Assembly (NCBI GenBank): GCA_030043675.1
Contig: JASHXG010000303.1
Span: 1 to 5,913, forward strand
Source of the DNA: Vulcanimicrobiota bacterium
GTDB lineage: Bacteria > Vulcanimicrobiota > Vulcanimicrobiia > Vulcanimicrobiales > Vulcanimicrobiaceae
DNA length: 5,913 nt
Direction of reading: 5' to 3'
A model generated the notes under the pieces. That model was not told the DNA's origin. It worked only from the letters and a program-made list of their open reading frames with translations, and did not search any database. Of this stretch, positions 1 to 5,191 are shown piece after piece. Within the stretch, counting starts at the first letter, position 1. Each line of letters starts with the position of its first letter. The position numbers and the translations under genes were made by a program.

Positions 1-237
1 TTGCCGATCTACCGCGAGCGACTCTGGCCAATTCACGGCTCGCTGAGTCGGGAGTCCATCGGAGAATGGCAAGCCGCGGTCGCGGGCTACGGGCCTTCGC
101 TCTTAACGGTGCTAGCGAAGCTCTATCAGCGACCGTGGCTGCCTATCCCCTGCCGTGTGGACGTCGTTGCTACCACGGATCGACTCGGCGCGTACAATAG
201 GGACAATCGATACTGGCGTTACCATGTCGAGCTATGA
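1..237 (+). CDS. 3' part of a hypothetical HExxH-family protein, broken at its end
   Basis: The frame is open from the left edge to a TGA at 235-237, giving 78 residues with no start of its own. The TTG at position 1 is simply an edge codon, and the gene probably begins further left. The wording (YRERLWPIHG, then YGPSLLTVLAKLY, PWLPIPCRVDVVA and LGAY) recalls, from memory, an uncharacterised family of secreted or cytoplasmic proteins. In that family this segment leads into a beta strand and then an HEASH zinc-peptidase-like motif. Here the frame stops just before that point, and the expected downstream wording appears in other frames at about 221-417. The natural product has therefore probably lost its catalytic-like motif, unless the frame changes are assembly errors. 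It is convergent with the minus-strand operon that ends at 434. The function of the family is unknown to me, and the resemblance has not been checked against a database. Confidence 0.5.
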   Translation: MPIYRERLWPIHGSLSRESIGEWQAAVAGYGPSLLTVLAKLYQRPWLPIPCRVDVVATTDRLGAYNRDNRYWRYHVEL

Positions 238-417
238 CCGTGAGAATGATGATCTTCACAGATCTAAATCACGACGCTCGAAGCGTCGCACTCGATCGTA
301 TTGTCTGATAACGGGTCAATCGCGGTCGAGAGCGGAAGTCAGAAAACGGTCGACAGCGCGGTCGCTTCAACCAGCGCGATCTTGAATCACGTCAGTCGCC
401 TTGCTCGCCCGATAGTA
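221..417 (+). pseudogene. Decayed continuation of the upstream gene, with a degenerate EASH motif
   Basis: After the TGA at 235-237 the expected family wording reappears in shifted frames. Positions 221-259, one base out of the upstream frame, read TMSSYDRENDDLH, matching the 'TISSxDPRNQG' type of segment expected after GAY. Positions 271-417, back in the original frame and open to a TAA at 418-420, begin TTLEASHSIVLSDNG. In an intact family member the motif would be HEASH. Here the first residue is Leu (CTC at 277-279), one base away from His (CAC). The original frame between 235 and 267 holds five stops. This supports at least two frame changes plus loss of the first putative zinc ligand. 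The alternative is chance resemblance in a short noncoding stretch. No terminator with a T-run was seen between here and the convergent gene end at 434. Confidence 0.4.
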
Positions 418-433
418 TAAATGAAGCGCGTTG

Positions 434-886
434 CTAGGGGACCGTGTACTTCAGCACGATCGAGCAGTCGTATCCGAAGGGGTTACCCGACGCCGACACC
501 GTTCCAGCGACGCGCAAGTTCTTCAATGGCGTGCTGGATGGGGCAATCGTCAGTAACTGACTCTGGCCGTTCTGGAAGACAATTAAATCGCAGGGCCGAC
601 CGCCAATCGCAGTTGCCGATGTCAACGTTCCCTCGATCGGTAATTGTGCGCTCTCCTTAATAGTGACCGTATGACTCTCTCCGGCCGAAACGAGAGCGGC
701 ATGCGGAAGCGCTCCTGCGGCATTGACGACGTAGACTCGCAGATAGGTCTGGCCCGTTGCCGAATCTTGTCCGAGCGCTGCGCTGATGTCGCTAGCGGCG
801 CTTCGGGCGGCGGTGATATCGCCGATGGCAAACGCAACGGCGCTCGCGAATAGAAATGCGACACTGATAAGCGCGGTCTTCATCAT
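434..886 (-). CDS. Small secreted beta-rich protein of unknown function
   Basis: This encodes 150 residues. The N-terminus MMKTALISVAFLFASAVAFA is a clear Sec signal peptide with likely cleavage after residue 20 (AFA|IG). Residues about 22-43 look helical (AARSAASDISAALG). The remainder, about 47-150, alternates short hydrophobic strands and loops (TYLRVYVVN, HTVTIK, CDLIVF, CSIVLKYTVP) in an Ig-like or beta-sandwich pattern. The only two cysteines in the mature part, C99 and C141, could form a disulfide in the periplasm. The start is the ATG at 884-886, preceded by GAAGG with an 8-nt spacer, which fits ribosome binding. It lies 24 nt after the YceI-like gene and is the last gene of a likely three-gene operon. 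I do not recognise the family. It could be a periplasmic or surface-associated accessory protein, but nothing here fixes a function. Confidence 0.75.
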   Translation of the reverse strand: MMKTALISVAFLFASAVAFAIGDITAARSAASDISAALGQDSATGQTYLRVYVVNAAGALPHAALVSAGESHTVTIKESAQLPIEGTLTSATAIGGRPCDLIVFQNGQSQLLTIAPSSTPLKNLRVAGTVSASGNPFGYDCSIVLKYTVP

Positions 887-910
887 TCATTTAGCCTTCA
901 AGAAGAGGGG

Positions 911-1522
911 TTAAGTCACGGGATGCAGGCCGGGATCGTTCGTGACCGCCTCAACGGTGAGCCCGATATCGACGCTATAGCCGACCAGCAGCACACCGGC
1001 TGGCGTCAGCCGGCTGTCGACGATACCCCAATCACGGCGGTCGATCGTCAGCTCCGCAGTGTAGCCGACGCGCCATCCCGTCCCTTCCGGAATGATACCG
1101 ACTACGTGCACCGGGAATGTCACTGGTTTGGTGACGTTCTTAATCGTGAGATCTCCGGTCACGACAAAATTGGAGTCATTGCTTTTGACGATGGACGTCG
1201 AACGAAACGTCATCGTCGGATATGTCGCGACGTCAAAGTAGGTCGGCGATCGGAGATCGGCGTCACGATCGTGATTGTCGGTATCTTCGTGGCTCACGTC
1301 GAGCACCGCGTCGATCCGTTGCGGAATCGGCGTAGAACCATCGTTGACGATCGTCAGTTGCTGCACTGGAATATGTCCCCAGACCCTAGAGACCACCATA
1401 TGAGAGACCATGAACTGTGCTCGGCAGTGCGCGAGATCGGCTTCCCACACGATCGGTGAGCTCGCCGCGTCGACCGAGAGCGGTATCACGGCGAGAGCGA
1501 GGAACATGGCGAGCTTGTGCAT
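911..1522 (-). CDS. YceI-like periplasmic (lipocalin-fold) protein
   Basis: This encodes 203 residues from the ATG at 1520-1522. That start places a signal peptide (MHKLAMFLALAVIPLSVDAA) at the N-terminus. The frame stays open upstream to 1690, but the extra 56 residues are arginine-rich and overlap the preceding gene, so I reject the longer form. YceI hallmarks appear in order: FMVSHMVVSRVWGH at residues 37-50, RDADLRSPTYFDVATYP at 86-102, GDLTIKNVTKPVTF at 123-136 and RRDWGI at 162-167. The YceI family forms a lipocalin-like beta barrel that binds isoprenoid or other amphiphilic ligands in the periplasm, and family members are often induced by base or stress. The usual His in the RDxHLRS motif is Asp89 here. 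The gene starts 34 nt after the 190-residue gene and ends 24 nt before the 150-residue gene, all on one strand. Its ribosome site is weak (GAGAAAGA about 12 nt upstream). The ligand is unknown. Confidence 0.9.
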   Translation of the reverse strand: MHKLAMFLALAVIPLSVDAASSPIVWEADLAHCRAQFMVSHMVVSRVWGHIPVQQLTIVNDGSTPIPQRIDAVLDVSHEDTDNHDRDADLRSPTYFDVATYPTMTFRSTSIVKSNDSNFVVTGDLTIKNVTKPVTFPVHVVGIIPEGTGWRVGYTAELTIDRRDWGIVDSRLTPAGVLLVGYSVDIGLTVEAVTNDPGLHPVT

Positions 1523-1556
1523 TTCGCGATAAGTCTTTCTCAGATGGTCCTCTGGT

Positions 1557-2129
1557 TCATTGATCGCTGTCGTCGGTGTCGGTATCACCCATCGCCGAAG
1601 CGAGAGCAGTATTCGCGCTCTGTATCGCCTGCGATAGCGTGACCAAGTCGTTCGCATTGCCGCCCATTCCTGCGTAGGACGCTCTAGCATCGGCGGTGAT
1701 GGCAGCCAGTTCCGCCGATGCTTGAGCTTGGCCGCTTTGCGCTGCTTTCAGATCGGCAATCTTGCCGTGTGCCAAATAGGCGCGCAGATTGCCGTCGGCA
1801 CCGGAAAGCGCATGTGCCGCTTGCGAAAGAGGCACTCCAATGCTGCCGTACCAATCAGTGGGGATGCCATGAGCTAACGCATTCGTCGCGCTGTCGGTAG
1901 ATTTCTGTCCGTATGCGAGGACGCGCGCAGCGCGCACGAGGTCGCCATCCACGGCCGCCATGGCGGCCGTGTCGGTGCACACCCAAACCATCGCGAGATC
2001 GCCAAGCGTGGCATTCCAAAAGCCCCGGTACGTAGCAAGCGCCTGTGGTGGTGCCGGCTGCGAGCTGAGCTGCCCTGTGGAGGCGCCGAGCAATATCACG
2101 ACTGCGCCTGTGATCAAAGCTTTACGCAT
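1557..2129 (-). CDS. Secreted alpha-helical protein of unknown function with an acidic tail
   Basis: This encodes 190 residues. MRKALITGAVVILLGASTGQ is a signal peptide, with cleavage likely somewhere in residues 18-25, before a Pro/Gln-rich linker. The mature part is almost entirely helix-compatible and alanine-rich (about 30-178), consistent with a small helical bundle. A conserved-looking aromatic segment, YRGFWNATLGDLAMVWVC, ends in the single cysteine C51. The C-terminus is very acidic (MGDTDTDDSDQ, residues 180-190). The start is the ATG at 2127-2129, chosen because it gives a proper positively charged n-region. There is no good Shine-Dalgarno sequence directly in front of it, while stronger ones lie 35-40 and about 110 nt upstream. 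It is the first gene of the likely operon with the YceI-like gene and the 150-residue secreted protein. I do not recognise the family; a periplasmic ligand-binding or adaptor role would be a guess. Confidence 0.75.
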   Translation of the reverse strand: MRKALITGAVVILLGASTGQLSSQPAPPQALATYRGFWNATLGDLAMVWVCTDTAAMAAVDGDLVRAARVLAYGQKSTDSATNALAHGIPTDWYGSIGVPLSQAAHALSGADGNLRAYLAHGKIADLKAAQSGQAQASAELAAITADARASYAGMGGNANDLVTLSQAIQSANTALASAMGDTDTDDSDQ

Positions 2130-2142
2130 GACTGGTAATTCA

Positions 2143-2229
2143 TTAGCCGGGATTCCCCATGTGTACCTCCCATCTCTCGAGGGTCAGCACCCGTAGGCGA
2201 CCTCGGCGCAACGCTGGCGGCAGGCGCAC
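2143..2229 (-). CDS. Possible 28-codon leader ORF before the secreted-protein operon
   Basis: A GTG at 2227-2229 is preceded by AAAGGAGG (2237-2244) at 7 nt, close to an ideal ribosome site. The frame runs 28 codons (starting VRLPPALRRGRLRVL) to a TAA at 2143-2145. An in-frame ATG at 2158-2160 has its own GGGAGGT (2165-2171) and would yield only MGNPG. The stop lies 13 nt before the start of the 190-residue gene, which itself lacks a clear ribosome site, so translational coupling is conceivable. The peptide is basic, has no recognisable domain, and the other minus frame is open too. The evidence is therefore only the two well-placed ribosome sites and the position. Confidence 0.25.
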   Translation of the reverse strand: MRLPPALRRGRLRVLTLERWEVHMGNPG

Positions 2230-2239
2230 GGATGCGCCT
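2222..2239 (-). promoter_or_regulatory. 7-bp perfect hairpin overlapping a ribosome-binding site
   Basis: Arms 2222-2228 (AGGCGCA) and 2233-2239 (TGCGCCT) are perfectly complementary around a 4-nt loop. On the minus-strand transcript the first arm covers part of the AAAGGAGG ribosome site (2237-2244). The second arm and loop cover the GTG at 2227-2229, so the folded RNA would hide translation initiation of the short leader ORF. No T-run follows on either strand, which argues against an intrinsic terminator. In GC-rich DNA a 7-bp inverted repeat can arise by chance, so the regulatory role is inference. Confidence 0.3.
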
Positions 2240-2393
2240 CCTTTCGAGGAAGATACCGGGGTCATTTTTCTCCAAACGATGTCCGTGCGCGACGACATCT
2301 GCGACGAATCGCGCATCCGCCTCGTCGTTCGCATGGCCGGCAGCCCGTCGACAGGGACTTTGAGCCGCAGTGGCACAACTCCACAACTTTCCA

Positions 2394-5189
2394 TTACCGA
2401 TTGAAGCCCTGCAGGATCATGAATCGTAGCGAAGTCGGTCCGTAGGGAATGATCGGACGCAGGCCAATTTCGCCGTTCGCAAGCGGTGCGGCGATCCCGC
2501 CACCGTAGAGCAGATAGCTGCGCGAATTGGCGTTGAAGAGGTTGTCGGCCGAAATTTGAATGGCGGTTCCCGGGCCCACCGGCTGCCGGTACGTCGCGGC
2601 ACCCACGACGAAGGCCGGAACGTTGTAGGTGTTGTTGGAGCCGTAGTATGTCAGTCCTAGCTCGAGGTATTGTCCATCTCGGCCGCGCCGGTGAATCGCT
2701 GCGTACGCTTGCGAATAGGCCTCGCTCTTGTTCGAGATGCCATTGAATCCGGTCGACGTTCCGTAGTAGTTGATGCCCGAAACGACCCCCAGATTCTCGG
2801 AATATGGGCCCGCTGGTCCAAAGTAGAAACTTGAAGGCACGTTGTACGCGTAGGCGCGCTGAAGAGCGCCGGCCAGCGTGTAGCCGTAACCACGCGGCGG
2901 ATCCTGATCGTACGTCACGTTTAGGCCATAGTATCGGCTTTGCGCGAGGTTTTCATTCGTATTGATGTACACCGGCACGCCCTGATAGGTTGTGCCGCTG
3001 GGGTAGATCACGCTGACGAACTGATTGCGAATGTTCGTAAGGTAGACGTCGCCGGAAAGCACGCCGTAGGTATTGAAGCGCGCGTCGGCACCCACGTTAT
3101 ATCCGAATGAGGTTTCCGGGAGAAGGCCGCCGGCGTTCCTGGTAATCGTCACGAAACTCGCGCCGGGCGTGTAGACCTGCGCCGGCGTCTGGGTGAAGAC
3201 GCTGATCAGCGCCGGGTACGGCGGTGCGATTGCGGAGCCGGCCGACAGTCGTAGGTTCACGTCGGGCGAGGCTCGGTAGGAGAAACCCAGACGCGGATCG
3301 TCGTGCGTCGTTAGCGCGCTTTGGAAGATCGCGTTGTCCTGCGGCGTCGTTCCGATCGCGTAGTGGCTGCTGAACGTGCTGAAATAATTGGCCAGTGTCA
3401 GTTGTGCCTTCGACCCGAAGTTGAGAATACCGCGCAACAAATACGTGGTAAAGATCTGGCTCGTGCCGCCCGGCACCGAGATCGAAAGGTTACCGAACTC
3501 GTCGGTCGCGCTGCCGGTGACGCTATAGACGTTCGTCAAGGCGGTATTCGAATCGACTGAAAAGGTCAGCTGATCGGACCCGATCGGATGATCGTACTCC
3601 AACGACGTACCGTGAAGGTCGTCGTGCTCAACCTGATTGACGTAGGGCGTCGGGATCGTGACGTTGACGGACTGGCCATTGAAGATCGTCGGCGTCGCGC
3701 TCGTTCCGAGCAGCGCCGTTCCGTAGAGCGTCAGCGGAGTCGTATAGTTTGCCGATGGGCTCGCCAAGTCCGAGGTCGTGATGCGCCCAAGCACCGCGCT
3801 ATAGTAGCGCAGCAGCAGCGTATCATTGTCGATCGCGGTGCGAAACTCCCCCTCGAACATCGGCTCGTTGTCGAGCAAGCGCGTGTCGGGAAGCGTCGTA
3901 GTATCGTTGAGCAACAGGCTCTGCCCCGCCGCAAACGGCAGATTCGGTCTTCCGTAACCCGGACCGGGAGCGAAGGTCGAGTAGAGTTGCGTGAACGCCG
4001 ACGCGGCACCGTCGTACGAACCTTGAATGCCGATGTAGGCGGCTGTAAGCGAGGTCGTGCTCGAGAAATTGTATTGTAGTTTCGCCAACTGGCCGTGCAT
4101 GAGATAATTGGACGTAACATATTGACAACAGGCTACGAGCGAGGTGTAGGCGTTTGCCGGGTTGCCCAGCGCGAATTTGATCGGATAAACGCCCGAATAG
4201 CCGTTGATCGGGGTGCCGCTCGTCGTCGGCGACGTCTTCTCGATCGTTCCGTACGGTCCGAGCGTCGTGCCAACCGGTAAGAAAATGTTGCTTGCGTAGT
4301 TTTGCAGTGGGCCTTGCGTCCCATAACTCACCAAGCCGAAGAGATAGCCCAGGCGCCCGTTGTCGGTCGTATCGGAGACGCGGATGCTCGCGAACTGGCC
4401 GGACGTCGTATCGACGCCGAACATCGCGCTCTCCGAAAAAGTCGGTGTCGGCTCGCCGGTGCGAAAGTTCAGTGTTCCGCCGATCCCGTAATCGATCGAA
4501 GGCGCATACGCCGTCGGGCCTTTGACGACCTCGATATCGTCGAAGAGCATCGAGTTTACCAGCATCGTTGGATAGTCGCCGTGCGAGCCATTTATCAGCG
4601 GATGCCCGTCGATCAGCGTCGCTTTTTCGTAATCCAGCGCTCCGCGCAGGTTCGGTGACGTAATCGAGCCCGGCGCCGCGGCATTTGCGCTTGACGGACG
4701 CGCCGAAATGACGCCGGGGACCTGGTCGAGCACGTGCCCGATTTGAAGCTGGCCCTGTTCCAAAAAATCTTCGTTGGAGAGATACGTCACCGCGGAGGAG
4801 CTCGTGTTAAAGCTCGCGTTCTCGCGCGCCGAGACGGCAGCGATCTCCTGCAGCGTCGAGAGGTTCGCCGCGGCTAAGACAACGTTGACCTGCCCACCCA
4901 ACGCTCCAACCGTTACGTCGTCGATCGTCATCGGGGTGTAACCGCCCTTCTCCACCGTGACGGAGTACGACCCAAAAGGCAGGTTCGCAATCGAAAATCG
5001 GCCGTCGCTGTCAGTGCGCGCGTGAACGCCGCGCGTCGGCGCAACGCTCACGGTCGCACCGGCCAGCGGCACCCCGCTGACGGCGGTGACGCGTCCGCTC
5101 AACGTGCCTCCGGCTTGCTCGGCATACGCCGGTGCGGCGCAGATGAGGAAAAGGGTCGTGGCGACAAGGAGTCGGAGTTTCGTTAGCAT
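2394..5189 (-). CDS. TonB-dependent outer-membrane receptor with carboxypeptidase-regulatory-like N-domain
   Basis: This encodes 931 residues. The start is the ATG at 5187-5189, which gives a signal peptide ending AYA|EQ at residue 23. The 50 upstream open codons lack signal character and lie antisense to the neighbouring gene. A carboxypeptidase-regulatory-like beta-sandwich follows at about 29-108 (GRVTAVSG, ARTDSDGRFSIANLPFGSYSV). The plug domain is at about 117-245, with VLDQVPGV (153-160), PNLRGALDYEKATLIDGHP (179-197), IEVVKGP (219-225) and IGGTLNFRTG (236-245). From about 250 to the end, alternating aromatic strands and long Ser/Thr/Asn/Gly loops form the 22-stranded barrel region. Such receptors import large ligands across the outer membrane using TonB-ExbBD energy; the ligand cannot be read from sequence. 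Oddities are a vicinal cysteine pair (354-355) in a barrel loop and a C-terminus FMILQGFNR that does not end in an aromatic residue. GGAG lies 11 nt before the start. Confidence 0.93.
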   Translation of the reverse strand: MLTKLRLLVATTLFLICAAPAYAEQAGGTLSGRVTAVSGVPLAGATVSVAPTRGVHARTDSDGRFSIANLPFGSYSVTVEKGGYTPMTIDDVTVGALGGQVNVVLAAANLSTLQEIAAVSARENASFNTSSSAVTYLSNEDFLEQGQLQIGHVLDQVPGVISARPSSANAAAPGSITSPNLRGALDYEKATLIDGHPLINGSHGDYPTMLVNSMLFDDIEVVKGPTAYAPSIDYGIGGTLNFRTGEPTPTFSESAMFGVDTTSGQFASIRVSDTTDNGRLGYLFGLVSYGTQGPLQNYASNIFLPVGTTLGPYGTIEKTSPTTSGTPINGYSGVYPIKFALGNPANAYTSLVACCQYVTSNYLMHGQLAKLQYNFSSTTSLTAAYIGIQGSYDGAASAFTQLYSTFAPGPGYGRPNLPFAAGQSLLLNDTTTLPDTRLLDNEPMFEGEFRTAIDNDTLLLRYYSAVLGRITTSDLASPSANYTTPLTLYGTALLGTSATPTIFNGQSVNVTIPTPYVNQVEHDDLHGTSLEYDHPIGSDQLTFSVDSNTALTNVYSVTGSATDEFGNLSISVPGGTSQIFTTYLLRGILNFGSKAQLTLANYFSTFSSHYAIGTTPQDNAIFQSALTTHDDPRLGFSYRASPDVNLRLSAGSAIAPPYPALISVFTQTPAQVYTPGASFVTITRNAGGLLPETSFGYNVGADARFNTYGVLSGDVYLTNIRNQFVSVIYPSGTTYQGVPVYINTNENLAQSRYYGLNVTYDQDPPRGYGYTLAGALQRAYAYNVPSSFYFGPAGPYSENLGVVSGINYYGTSTGFNGISNKSEAYSQAYAAIHRRGRDGQYLELGLTYYGSNNTYNVPAFVVGAATYRQPVGPGTAIQISADNLFNANSRSYLLYGGGIAAPLANGEIGLRPIIPYGPTSLRFMILQGFNR

Positions 5190-5191
5190 GC
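5186..5191. other. Shared start palindrome GCATGC of two divergent receptor genes
   Basis: The ATG of the plus-strand receptor (5188-5190) and that of the minus-strand receptor (5187-5189, complement) both lie in this 6-bp palindrome, so the two coding regions overlap by two bases. Each ribosome site sits in the other gene: GGAG at 5174-5177 for the plus gene, and CTCC (complement GGAG) at 5201-5204 for the minus gene. There is no intergenic promoter space. Confidence 0.75.

Larger units (their letters stand above)
2130..2393 (-). other. Gap between receptor gene and secreted-protein operon
   Basis: These 264 nt separate the stop of the receptor gene (2394) from the next minus-strand start (2129). 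They must hold either the operon promoter or read-through sequence. I see no T-tailed hairpin and no convincing -35/-10 pair. TTGGAG with TATCTT is present on the minus strand, but the spacing is only 14 nt. Several frames are open here, none with recognisable protein wording. The notable content is two strong ribosome sites and one hairpin, described separately. Confidence 0.5.

Noticed and set aside
323..366. Three CGGTCG copies spaced 24 and 12 bases apart
   Set aside because: The unit is only six bases in a sequence generally rich in CG and GATCG words. The spacing is a multiple of three and fits residual codon use in the decayed gene.
923..1459. Plus-strand frame of 178 codons
   Set aside because: It is a shadow of the YceI-like gene: rich in Arg, Asp and His, with no recognisable domain, and fully antisense to a well-supported gene.
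1523..1690. Longer N-terminus for the YceI-like protein, starting at 1690
   Set aside because: The extension is arginine-rich, overlaps the coding end of the 190-residue gene and would bury the signal peptide that begins at 1522.
2250..2275. Possible promoter TTGGAG/TATCTT on the minus strand
   Set aside because: The spacer is about 14 nt and the -35 match is poor. It would also place the transcript start almost on the ribosome site.
2114..2386. Minus-strand frame of 90 codons overlapping the start of the 190-residue gene
   Set aside because: Part of it (around HANDEADARFVADVVAHGH) looks somewhat protein-like, but there is no ribosome site at its start, no known motif, and it overlaps the next signal peptide.
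2159..2404. Plus-strand frame of 81 codons in the gap before the receptor stop
   Set aside because: It has no ribosome site of note, its Arg-rich start matches no family I recognise, and it overlaps the receptor's last codons. Chance openness in a short GC-rich gap is more likely.
3588..4079. Plus-strand frame of 163 codons
   Set aside because: It is an antisense shadow of the receptor barrel, dominated by arginine and valine, which is typical of complement frames in GC-rich genes.
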